Source: Streptomyces sp. YS415 (GTDB lineage Bacteria; Actinomycetota; Actinomycetes; Streptomycetales; Streptomycetaceae). From it: a stretch of 64,000 nt of DNA. Position 1 is the first letter of the stretch, and each line of letters opens with the position of its first letter. The position numbers and the translations under genes are program-made. The notes under the pieces were generated by a model that was not told the origin of the DNA, searched no databases, and worked only from the letters and a program-made list of their open reading frames with translations. Shown piece by piece: positions 32,942 to 40,639 of the stretch. The stretch is from NCBI RefSeq assembly GCF_023544665.1, contig NZ_JAMJFL010000016.1:62001-126000 (forward strand), in the 5' to 3' direction.

Positions 32942-34375
32942 ATGCCTGAAATCCCTGCTGTCTCACGCCGTACCCTCATGGGCGGGGCCCTGGCCTCCGG
33001 AGCCGTCGTCGCCGGACTCGGCACCCAGGCCTCCGCCGCCCCCACGACCCCGACCGCCGAGGTGGCCCCGTCGCGGCGCCCGGGACAGAAATCGATGATC
33101 GACGTGCCGTTCGAGGTGTGTCCGACGGTCCGCGTCGGCCTGATCGGGCTCGGCAACCGGGGCCACGGGATGTCCTCGGGCTGGGCCGCGGTCCCGGGCT
33201 GCACGGTGACGGCCGTGTGCGACATCCGCGCCGACCGCGCCAGACGCACCGCCGATCGGCTCGTCGCCGAGGGCCGCCCCCGCCCGGCCGAGTACGGTGG
33301 CTCGGCCGACGCCTACGCCCGCATGCTGCGCCGCGACGACATCGACCTCGTGTACATCGCGACGCCCTGGGAGTTCCACTACGAGCAGGGCCGCGCCGCC
33401 CTGCTCGCCGGCAAGCACGCGCTGGTCGAACTGCCCATCGCCACCGAGCTGCACGAACTGTGGGACCTCGTCGACACCAGCGAGCGCACCCGGCGCCATC
33501 TGATCCTCTCCGAGAACTGCTCCTACGGCCGCAACGAGCTGGCGATGCTGAAGATGGCCCACGACGGCCTGTTCGGCGACGTGACCAACGGCCACGGCGG
33601 CTATCTGCACGACCTGCGAGCCCTGCTGTTCTCGGACACCTACTACACCGACTCCTGGCGCAGGCTGTGGCACACCCGCAGCACCGCCTCCTTCTACGCC
33701 ATGCACGGCCTGGCCCCGATCGCGGCGGCGATGGACATCAACCGCGGCGACCGCATGACGGCACTGCGGGCCACGGCCACCGAGCCCCGGGGCCTGGCCG
33801 ACTACCGCGAGCGGTTCATCCCCAAGTCCCACCCGAGCTGGAAGGAGACGTACATCAACGGTGACCTCGTCACCTGCCTGATCGACACCGCCGAGGGCCG
33901 GGTGATCCGCGCCGAGCACGAGGTGAGCTCACCGCGGCCGTACAGCCGTATCAACTCACTCGCGGGCAGCCGCGGCATCTTCGAGGACTACGCGGGCGTC
34001 ACCTCCACGGGCGGTGGCCGGATCTACCTCGAGCCCGACCACAGCGGCCACACCTGGCGGGCGTTCGACGCCTACCGCAAGGAGTTCGACCACTGGCTGT
34101 GGCTGAAGATCGGCGACGACGCGGCCAACAACGGCGGCCACGGCGGCATGGACTACGTCCTGCAGTGGCGCACCGTCCAGCAGATGCGCGCCGGTCTGGT
34201 CCCCGACATGGACGTCTACGACGGCGCGGTCTGGTGCTCCCCGATCCCGCTGAGCGTCAAGTCCCTCGCGGCGGGCGGCCGTCCGGTGGCGGTCCCCGAC
34301 TTCACCCGCGGCTCCTGGGTCAAGCACCGCACGGGCCTGGACTCCCGCCCGAGCGACATGCCTCCGGTCCCCTGA
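32942..34375 (+). CDS. Tat-exported GH109-like Gfo/Idh/MocA oxidoreductase
   Basis: A 477-residue protein. SRRTLMGGALASGAVVAGLG at residues 8-27 is a twin-arginine signal with cleavage near ASA|A. A Rossmann domain follows (VGLIGLGNRGHGM near 60). The C-terminal half carries NGGHGGMDY, a hallmark of family GH109, whose members (alpha-N-acetylgalactosaminidases) use bound NAD to cleave glycosides. I infer a secreted glycosidase; the exact sugar is unproven. ATG 32942 was chosen because AAGGGAG stands upstream and the signal peptide begins correctly; in-frame starts at 32891 and 32861 are less likely. Confidence 0.83.
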   Translation: MPEIPAVSRRTLMGGALASGAVVAGLGTQASAAPTTPTAEVAPSRRPGQKSMIDVPFEVCPTVRVGLIGLGNRGHGMSSGWAAVPGCTVTAVCDIRADRARRTADRLVAEGRPRPAEYGGSADAYARMLRRDDIDLVYIATPWEFHYEQGRAALLAGKHALVELPIATELHELWDLVDTSERTRRHLILSENCSYGRNELAMLKMAHDGLFGDVTNGHGGYLHDLRALLFSDTYYTDSWRRLWHTRSTASFYAMHGLAPIAAAMDINRGDRMTALRATATEPRGLADYRERFIPKSHPSWKETYINGDLVTCLIDTAEGRVIRAEHEVSSPRPYSRINSLAGSRGIFEDYAGVTSTGGGRIYLEPDHSGHTWRAFDAYRKEFDHWLWLKIGDDAANNGGHGGMDYVLQWRTVQQMRAGLVPDMDVYDGAVWCSPIPLSVKSLAAGGRPVAVPDFTRGSWVKHRTGLDSRPSDMPPVP

Positions 34376-34437
34376 CACCGTCACCACCTGGCCCCGGGCT
34401 AGTCTTCGGCCAGGTGAGCGAAACGGGGTGAGCACCC

Positions 34438-34872
34438 ATGACGGACGGGCCGGTCGACCTGGTACGGCTGGAGGGCGACGGGAACAGCGTCGTCCTGCGC
34501 ATCACCGGGACGGACTCCGCAGGGGGCGTCCCGGGCGGTGTCCTGACCGGTGTCCTGGTGGTCGACACACGGTTCGTGAAGGGCAGTCTCGACCTGTGGG
34601 TCTTCCCTGAGGACCTGCGGGAGTGGCAGGAGGCGCTCGACGCGCTCGACGCCGGGCAGGACGTCGCGTGGCGGGAGTTCGCACGCGGGCCCGCCCTGTT
34701 CGTCGAGCGCGACGTCGAGGAGGAGCGGGCACGCGTCACCGTCAAGGACACCTCAGGGTCCCTGACCTCGGTCACGGTGACGGTGCCGCTGGTCGACTCC
34801 TGGTTCGACGACGCCTACGCACGGCTGGAGCTGGTGTGGAAGACCTGGCCCGCGGCCGAGGGCGGACGCTAG
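34438..34872 (+). CDS. DUF5959 family protein
   Basis: A 144-residue acidic cytosolic protein resembling the Streptomyces family DUF5959: DLVRLEGDGNSVVLRI at the start, LDLWVFPEDLREWQEALDAL near residues 51-70, and SWFDDAYARLELVW near the end. Function is unknown; relatives are often described as immunity-like proteins, but no toxin is adjacent. Its TAG and the convergent MFS stop share the bases CTAG, so the two genes overlap by four bases. Confidence 0.72.
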   Translation: MTDGPVDLVRLEGDGNSVVLRITGTDSAGGVPGGVLTGVLVVDTRFVKGSLDLWVFPEDLREWQEALDALDAGQDVAWREFARGPALFVERDVEEERARVTVKDTSGSLTSVTVTVPLVDSWFDDAYARLELVWKTWPAAEGGR

Positions 34873-36089
34873 CGCACGCCTTCGGCCGCGGTCTCCGGGA
34901 CGGGCCGACGCAGCAGGTAGACGCCGGCCGTCGACACCAGCAGCGCCATGCACGCGATGAACACCAGCCCGGCGCCCTCCAGACCGATCGGCCCCACCAG
35001 CAGGCCCACGCCGATGACCGGTACCGAGATGCCCGTGTAGGCGACGACGAACAGGGCCGAGATCACGGCCGCGCGCTTGTCCTCCGCGGACACCCGGGTC
35101 ACCGCGGACAGCGCGCCCCGGAACGACAGGCCCTGCCCGGCGCCGCCGACGAGCGCGCTCAGCACCACCAGCGACAGCAGATCCCAGTGCAGCGCGCCCG
35201 CCAGCAACGCCAGGCCGGCGAGGAGCGCGGCGCAGCCCAGTGGCAGTGACCGGGCCACACCGACCCGGCCGACGGCCAGTTGGCCCCCCGTGGAGGCGAA
35301 GAAGGCGAGTGCGACGACCAGGCCGCTCAGGGCGTGGTTGTGCACGTCCAGGGAGTGGGCGAGGAAGGACGGGCTGACCGAGGTGAACACGCCGAACAGG
35401 GCGAAGCCCACGAAGGAGGCGGCCGCCGCCGGCCCGAACACGGCCCGTACCCGTGGGGGCAGTCCGGGCTTCTGCGGCCGGACGGCGGTCAGCGGCCGAC
35501 GCTCCCGTACCGTCTCGGGAAGCCGCAGGAGGACCACGGCCGAGCAGGCCACCAGGGCGAGATGGACGACGAACGGCAGGTACAGCGGCCATTCGGCGTA
35601 CTCGGCGAGCACTCCGGCGAGCAGCGGGCCGCAGCCCAGGCCGCCCATGTTCGCGGCGGTCGCCACGAAGGTGGCGCGGGAGGCGCCGGGCGGTGCCAGT
35701 TCCAGGACGTAGGCCGAGGCCGCCCCGGTGAACAGGCCCGCGGACAGGCCCGACAGCAGCCGTCCGGCGTAGAGCCAGCCGAGGGCGGTGGCGCACAGGA
35801 AGCAGACGGCACTGGCGGCCGCGAAAGCGAGGCCCCACCACAGCACCGGGCGTCTGCCCACGGCGTCCGAGGCGTTGCCCGCGAGGAGCAGCACGCCGAT
35901 GACTCCGAAGGCGTACACGGCGTAGACGACCGTGACGGTGAGCTCGGAGAAGCCGAACTTCTCCTGATACAGGCCGTACAGGGGGGTGGGGAGCGTGGTG
36001 CCGGCCATGCAGACCGCGAACACCGCTCCGGCGAGCAGGCACGGGCGCCAGCCTCTCGGGACACCCTCGGACCCGGCGATGTCGTTCAT
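34869..36089 (-). CDS. Major facilitator superfamily transporter
   Basis: A 406-residue MFS protein with about 12 membrane segments. Motif A appears as GNASDAVGRRPVLWWG near residues 71-86 and GRLLSGLSAGLFTGAASAYV near 109, with a central loop near 200. It resembles the sugar/drug efflux branch; the substrate is not identifiable. It is 104 bases downstream of the MarR/GbsR-like gene on the same strand and might be in its transcript. Confidence 0.87.
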   Translation of the reverse strand: MNDIAGSEGVPRGWRPCLLAGAVFAVCMAGTTLPTPLYGLYQEKFGFSELTVTVVYAVYAFGVIGVLLLAGNASDAVGRRPVLWWGLAFAAASAVCFLCATALGWLYAGRLLSGLSAGLFTGAASAYVLELAPPGASRATFVATAANMGGLGCGPLLAGVLAEYAEWPLYLPFVVHLALVACSAVVLLRLPETVRERRPLTAVRPQKPGLPPRVRAVFGPAAAASFVGFALFGVFTSVSPSFLAHSLDVHNHALSGLVVALAFFASTGGQLAVGRVGVARSLPLGCAALLAGLALLAGALHWDLLSLVVLSALVGGAGQGLSFRGALSAVTRVSAEDKRAAVISALFVVAYTGISVPVIGVGLLVGPIGLEGAGLVFIACMALLVSTAGVYLLRRPVPETAAEGVR

Positions 36090-36193
36090 GGACGTCCTCC
36101 GGCGCTACGGCGCCTCATGAGCCTGAGCGGTGCCGTGTTCACCGTGGCACAGAGTGCGCGCGCCTGCGAGTCGCCTCTCCCCGAACGGGCCGG

Positions 36194-36751
36194 TCAGGCG
36201 GGGGCGCCTCCGGCGTCGTCGGGCGGGACGTCGGCGGCACCGGAGGCCCGGTGCTCGCGCCAGTCGACGACGATCTGCTCCAGCTTGGGCATGACGAAGA
36301 GCCCGAAGTCCCGCATGTCCATCAGACGGGCGCGGCCGCCGCTGTTGGACTCGTCGAGCAGTTCCATGTCCTCCATGGCCCCCTTCGCGAACTCCCGCAG
36401 CCACAGGCTGCGGATGGCGAAGACGTCGGGCCAGGGGTCCTCCCGGACCCGGTAGAGGTCACGGCGGGAGCCGGGCTGGTTCTCCCGGCTGATGAGGCCG
36501 ATCCGGACCAGGCTCTGCAGGGCGGTGGAGACGGTGCCGGAGCTGATGGAAAGAAACTGGCCGATCTCAGCCGCCGTGAGCGCGCCGCCCGGGGAGACCA
36601 GGACAGCGGCGAAGACGCGTGCGGACATACGGGGCAGGCCCGTCTCGGCGAACCGGCTCGCGAGCCGCTCCACGGCCCTGCTCTCGCCTCCGGCCGCCCC
36701 CTCGGGCCCCGTGGACGCATCGCTCGCTGCTTGTGCTCTGCCTGTGGACAC
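36194..36751 (-). CDS. GbsR/MarR-type transcriptional regulator
   Basis: A protein of about 185 residues with a winged helix: GLPRMSARVFAAVLVSPGG near residue 35, then TAAEIGQFLSISSGTVSTALQSLVRIGLI (quoted in part) as the recognition helix, then a helical C-terminal region. This is the GbsR-like MarR subgroup often placed beside ABC exporters. The start chosen is the GTG at 36751 with AGGAGG ten bases upstream; longer in-frame readings would enter the AT-rich control region. It faces the ABC exporter genes and is their likely regulator. Confidence 0.8.
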   Translation of the reverse strand: MSTGRAQAASDASTGPEGAAGGESRAVERLASRFAETGLPRMSARVFAAVLVSPGGALTAAEIGQFLSISSGTVSTALQSLVRIGLISRENQPGSRRDLYRVREDPWPDVFAIRSLWLREFAKGAMEDMELLDESNSGGRARLMDMRDFGLFVMPKLEQIVVDWREHRASGAADVPPDDAGGAPA

Positions 36752-36843
36752 GTGTGCTGCACCTCCTGCCGCCCACCCTAACCGGCCATTCAACTTTCTT
36801 CCAGTTCTCGCAAATTTCAAAATGTTCAAGTAGCCTTAAAATC
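36752..36843. promoter_or_regulatory. AT-rich divergent control region
   Basis: This 92-base gap is far richer in A/T than anything around it, especially 36787-36843. TTCAA occurs at 36789-36793, 36816-36820 and 36825-36829, the last two nine bases apart. TAGCCT (36831-36836) is a possible -10 for the rightward gene. No Shine-Dalgarno sequence precedes the ATG at 36844. It probably contains both promoters and the GbsR-like operator. Confidence 0.6.
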
Positions 36844-37788
36844 ATGACGCCACCCATCTCAATCTCCTCACTGGTCAAGACGTTCGGCCCCGTCCGGGCC
36901 CTCGACGGGCTGGACCTGAGCGTGGAGGCCGGGGAGGTGCACGGGTTCCTCGGCCCGAACGGCTCCGGCAAGACGACGACCATCCGCATCCTGCTGGGGC
37001 TCATGCGGTCCGACAGCGGCCGGCTGTCCTTACTCGGCGGCGATCCGTGGACGGACGCCGTGGAGCTGCACAAGCGGCTCGCCTACGTGCCCGGTGACGT
37101 CACCCTCTGGCCGACCCTCTCCGGCGGCGAGGTCATCGACCTGCTCGGACGGCTGCGCGGCGGCGCGAGCAAGAAGCGCCGGGACGACCTCATCGAGCGG
37201 TTCGAGCTGGACCCCAAGAAGAAGGGCCGCGCCTACTCCAAGGGCAACCGGCAGAAGGTCGCCCTGGTGGCCGCCCTCGCCTCCGACGTCGACCTGCTCA
37301 TCCTCGACGAACCCACCTCGGGCCTGGACCCCTTGATGGAGTCCGTCTTCCAGGACTGCATCGACGAGGAGCGCGACCGGGGCCGGACCGTGCTGCTGTC
37401 CAGCCACATCCTGTCCGAGGTCGAGCGGCTGTGCGACCGCGTCAGCATCATCCGCGGCGGCCGTACGGTGGAATCCGGCACCCTCACCGAACTGCGCCAC
37501 CTCACCCGCACCTCGATCCGCGCCGAACTGACCGAGCCCGTCCGCGACCTCTCGCACCTGCCCGGGGTGCACGACGTGCGGATCGGACGCGAGGACGGCC
37601 ACACCGTCACCTTCGACGTGGACGCCGGCCACCTCAACACCGCCGTACAGCATCTGACGACCCTGGGCCTGCGGGGCCTCGTCAGCCGGCCGCCCACGCT
37701 CGAGGACCTGTTCATGCGCCACTACACCACCGCGCAGGACAAGGAAGGCGCCGAAGACGCCGACGACCGGGCGGAGGCCGCGCGGTGA
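36844..37788 (+). CDS. ABC exporter ATPase with a TTA codon
   Basis: A 314-residue drug-export-type ATPase with Walker A GPNGSGKTT near residues 37-45, an altered signature YSKGNRQKVALVAAL near 135 and Walker B LLILDEPTSGLDPLM near 153. A C-terminal regulatory extension follows, as in daunorubicin-type exporters. Leu63 is encoded by TTA at 37030-37032, the only in-frame TTA I found in the window; in Streptomyces this makes translation depend on the bldA tRNA. No ribosome-binding site is visible, suggesting a leaderless or weakly initiated message. Its stop overlaps the permease GTG. Confidence 0.9.
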   Translation: MTPPISISSLVKTFGPVRALDGLDLSVEAGEVHGFLGPNGSGKTTTIRILLGLMRSDSGRLSLLGGDPWTDAVELHKRLAYVPGDVTLWPTLSGGEVIDLLGRLRGGASKKRRDDLIERFELDPKKKGRAYSKGNRQKVALVAALASDVDLLILDEPTSGLDPLMESVFQDCIDEERDRGRTVLLSSHILSEVERLCDRVSIIRGGRTVESGTLTELRHLTRTSIRAELTEPVRDLSHLPGVHDVRIGREDGHTVTFDVDAGHLNTAVQHLTTLGLRGLVSRPPTLEDLFMRHYTTAQDKEGAEDADDRAEAAR

Positions 37789-39392
37789 GGGACTACGCAG
37801 GCACCGGGACGCTGCTGCGGCTCGCCCTCCGGCTCGACCGGATCCGCGCCACCGCCTGGATCCTCGGCATCGTGCTGTTCACCACGGCATCCGCCCAGAG
37901 CAACAACGACCTGTACGGCACGGCCGAGGAGCGGGAGAAGCTCGCCGAGACGGTCGAGACCAACCCGGCGATGCTCGCCCTCGGCGGTCGCGCCTTCGAC
38001 CTGACCACGACCGGCGGCGTCAACGCCTACCAGCTGGTCGCGTTCATGGCCACGATCATCGGCCTGATGAGCATCTTCATGGTGGTGCGGCACACCCGCG
38101 CCGAGGAGGAGAGCGGTCGCGCGGAGCTGGCCGGCTCGGCGGTCCTCGGCCGCAAGGCCTGGCTCGCCAGCTCGCTGCTGCTGGTCACCGGCATGAACCT
38201 GGTCATCGCCCTGCTCCTCGGGCTCGGCCTGCAGAACACCGACCTGCCCGCCACGGGCTCCTGGGCCTTCGCGTTCGGCTGCGCCGGCGTCGGCATCTTC
38301 TTCGCCCTGGTGGCGGGGATCGCCGCCCAGCTCACCGACCACGCGCGCTCCGCCAACGGCATCGCGGCCACCGTCCTCGGCCTCGCCTACCTGCTGCGCG
38401 CCACGGGTGACGCGGCCAGCGCCTCCGACGGCGGCCTGTCGTGGCTGACCTGGGTCTCCCCCATCGGCTGGGCCCAGATGATGCGCCCGTACACCGACGA
38501 GGACTGGGCGGTGGCCCTGCTGTTCGTCCTCGCCGCCGCCGTGCTCCTGGCCGCGGTCGGCGTGCTCATCGGCAGGCGCGACGTCGGCGCCGGTGTGCTG
38601 CCCCCCTCGCTCGGGCCCACCGAGGCGGCCCCCGCCCTGCGCTCCCCCTTCGCCCTCGCCTGGCGGCTGCAGCGCGGCTCCATGCTGGGCTGGGCGCTCG
38701 CCTTCCTGGTCGTCGGCGCCGCGTTCGGCGGGGTCGCGGACGGCATGGTCGACGTCGCCGAGGACAATCCGAACATCGACGAGCTGCTGCGCGACCTCGG
38801 CGGCAGCGGCAGCATCGTGGACGTCTTCCTCGCCACCATCACCTCCCTCATCGCCGTCGTCGTCGGCGCCTACGCCGTCCAGTCGGCGCTGCGGCTGTCC
38901 GGCGAGGAGTCCGCCCACCGCATCGACCCCGTGCTCAGCACGCCCGTCAACCGGCTGAGCTGGGCGGGCAGTCACCTCACCGTCGCCGCGCTCGGCTCGG
39001 TCGTCATGCTCACCTCGGCGGGGCTCGCGGCCGGTCTGGCGCACGGCATCAACAGCGGTGACGTCGCCGGCGAGGTGCCCCGGGTACTGGGCGCCGCACT
39101 GGCCCAAGTGCCCGCCGTGTGGACGCTGATCGGCCTGTGCGCCCTGCTCTTCGGGCTGCTGCCGCGCTACACGGCCGTCGCCTGGGCGGTACTGGCCGTC
39201 GTCCTGGTCATCGGCCAGTTCGGCGAGGTGCTCAAGCTCGATCAGATGGTCATGAACCTGTCGCCGTTCACCCATGTTCCCGATCTGCCGTCGGCGGACT
39301 TCCGGGCGACCCCGTTGCTGGTGCTGGTGCTGCTCGCCGCCGCGCTGATCGCGGCGGGGCTGAGCGGGTTCAGGCGGCGCGACGTCGCCTGA
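37785..39392 (+). CDS. ABC exporter permease, polyketide-exporter type
   Basis: A 535-residue membrane protein with about 12 hydrophobic segments arranged as two six-helix halves. The sequence VSPIGWAQMMRPYTDEDW near residue 220 and SGEESAHRIDPVLSTPVNRL near residue 370 are typical of the family annotated as exporter of polyketide antibiotics (COG3559). The GTG start overlaps the ATPase stop as GTGA. The neighbouring PKS, 1.2 kb away, makes a role in exporting or resisting its product plausible, though this is inference. Two hairpins follow its stop. Confidence 0.85.
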   Translation: MRDYAGTGTLLRLALRLDRIRATAWILGIVLFTTASAQSNNDLYGTAEEREKLAETVETNPAMLALGGRAFDLTTTGGVNAYQLVAFMATIIGLMSIFMVVRHTRAEEESGRAELAGSAVLGRKAWLASSLLLVTGMNLVIALLLGLGLQNTDLPATGSWAFAFGCAGVGIFFALVAGIAAQLTDHARSANGIAATVLGLAYLLRATGDAASASDGGLSWLTWVSPIGWAQMMRPYTDEDWAVALLFVLAAAVLLAAVGVLIGRRDVGAGVLPPSLGPTEAAPALRSPFALAWRLQRGSMLGWALAFLVVGAAFGGVADGMVDVAEDNPNIDELLRDLGGSGSIVDVFLATITSLIAVVVGAYAVQSALRLSGEESAHRIDPVLSTPVNRLSWAGSHLTVAALGSVVMLTSAGLAAGLAHGINSGDVAGEVPRVLGAALAQVPAVWTLIGLCALLFGLLPRYTAVAWAVLAVVLVIGQFGEVLKLDQMVMNLSPFTHVPDLPSADFRATPLLVLVLLAAALIAAGLSGFRRRDVA

Positions 39393-39428
39393 GTCGGCTC
39401 CGGATGTCGTCCGGGGACGCCTTGAGCC

Positions 39429-39462
39429 CCGTTGCGGCCCGTCTCCCCCGGGGCCGCAACGG
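39429..39462. terminator. Bidirectional terminator hairpin 1
   Basis: CCGTTGCGGCCC (39429-39440) and GGGCCGCAACGG (39451-39462) form a perfect 12-pair stem with a 10-base loop. It lies between the convergent ABC permease and SDR genes. Confidence 0.75.
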
Positions 39463-39465
39463 CAC

Positions 39466-39507
39466 GGGGCCACCGCGCGAGCGTCTTCCGCCTCGCGCGG
39501 CGGCCCC
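39466..39507. terminator. Bidirectional terminator hairpin 2
   Basis: GGGGCCACCGCGCGAG (39466-39481) pairs with CTCGCGCGGCGGCCCC (39492-39507) with one mismatch and a 10-base loop. It stands three bases after hairpin 1, making a double barrier. Confidence 0.7.
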
Positions 39508-39623
39508 GTCCGCATGGCTGACTCGCCGGGTCTTGCGTCCGCACGGGTGACTCAGTGGGCTTTGCGTCCGCACGGGTGGCTCAGTGGGCTTTGCGTCCGC
39601 ACGGGTGACTCAGTGGGTCTTGC
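39508..39623. repeat. Four copies of a 29-bp tandem repeat overlapping a stop codon
   Basis: Units begin at 39508, 39537, 39566 and 39595. Each starts GTCCGCACGGGTGACTCAGT or a close variant and ends in TTGC; the first copy is the most diverged. The last copy covers the final codons and stop (39610-39612) of the SDR gene, so the array looks like stepwise duplication of that gene's 3' end. Confidence 0.9.
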
Positions 39624-40533
39624 TGCCCGAGCGGGCGGCCTCCCGCAGCTGGGCCGCGACATGGCGGGCGATCCGCCGGTCGTGCTCCGTCTCCGGCGGC
39701 AGCGCCGTGAACAGGGCCTTCGAGCGGGCGGCCAGCGGCTCCGCCACGCCGCGGTCGGTGATCACGTACGGCTTCCCGGACCGCAGCCCTTCCACCAGCA
39801 TCTCCCCCACGGCGTCCGGGGAGTGCCCGAGCTGCCGCAGATAGAAGTCCTGCTCGGTGAGGAGCCTCTCCCGGTCCTCCTCCTGCACGGCGGTGAGCCC
39901 GAGGTCACCGCTGATCCGGCGACGCGCGGCCCGTCCGGTGGCGACCATGTTGGTGGCCACCAGGCCCGGACAGAACACGGTCACCCCGATGGGATGGCCC
40001 TCGTGCGCCAACTGCCGGGACAGCCCCTCGGACAGACCGATCACCCCGGCCTTGGTCCCCTCGTACATATAGCCCGCCTGCCCGCCTTGCGGCGCCAGCC
40101 CCGCGGTGGAGGCGGTGTTGACGATGTGCGCCGGCTCCCCGCGGGCGATCATGCGGGGCAGGAACGTCTGGAGACCGTTGACCACCCCGCCGACGTTGAC
40201 CCCGAGGAACAGGTCCCACAACTCGTAGCTCATCGCGGTGACCGGGTAACTGCCGCCGACACCGGCGTTGTTGCAGAGCAGCGTCACCGGTCCCAAACGT
40301 TCCTCGGCCTCGTCGGCCACCCGGGCGTAGGCGGCGCGGTCGGTGACGTCCAGGGTGAAGGTGGCCACCCCGGTCAGCGCCGACAGTTCGGTGCCGGCCG
40401 CGGCGAGCGCGTCCGTGTCGATGTCGGCGAGGGCGAGTCGCACGCCCTCCTTGGCGAGCGCCCGGGCCAGGCCCAGTCCGATGCCCTGGGCGCCGCCGGT
40501 GATGAAGGCGGTCCGTCCCGCGAGTTCGAACAC
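39610..40533 (-). CDS. SDR-family oxidoreductase next to the PKS
   Basis: A 307-residue short-chain dehydrogenase: AFITGGAQGIGLGLARAL near residues 9-26, CNNAGVGGSYPV near 88, and a catalytic region with YMYEGTKAGVIGLSEGL near 158, where Tyr/Lys are four residues apart. The C-terminal extension of about 70 residues is longer than in classical members. GTG 40533, with GAGGAGG upstream, is preferred to an ATG 21 bases earlier that lies in a direct-repeat region. It follows the thioesterase-module PKS gene on the same strand, so it may tailor the polyketide, or it may be unrelated. Confidence 0.83.
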   Translation of the reverse strand: MFELAGRTAFITGGAQGIGLGLARALAKEGVRLALADIDTDALAAAGTELSALTGVATFTLDVTDRAAYARVADEAEERLGPVTLLCNNAGVGGSYPVTAMSYELWDLFLGVNVGGVVNGLQTFLPRMIARGEPAHIVNTASTAGLAPQGGQAGYMYEGTKAGVIGLSEGLSRQLAHEGHPIGVTVFCPGLVATNMVATGRAARRRISGDLGLTAVQEEDRERLLTEQDFYLRQLGHSPDAVGEMLVEGLRSGKPYVITDRGVAEPLAARSKALFTALPPETEHDRRIARHVAAQLREAARSGSKTH

Positions 40534-40544
40534 CGCGCCTCCTC

Positions 40545-40606
40545 TCCTGTGCATGTCGATGGGTTCCTGTGCGTGTCGCTGGGGTTCCTGTGCGTGTCGC
40601 TGGGGT
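40545..40606. repeat. Three copies of a 20/21-bp direct repeat
   Basis: TCCTGTGCATGTCGATGGGT (40545-40564) is followed by two 21-base copies starting TCCTGTGCGTGTCGCTGGGG (40565 and 40586). It fills most of the 106-base gap between the PKS stop and the SDR start. Confidence 0.9.
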
Positions 40607-40639
40607 GGTGAAGGATGAGGAACGGGGCGTCGGAAAAGG

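Noticed and set aside
39508..39623. CRISPR array
   Set aside because: The 29-base units are directly adjacent with no spacers, the first copy is diverged, and no cas gene is present.
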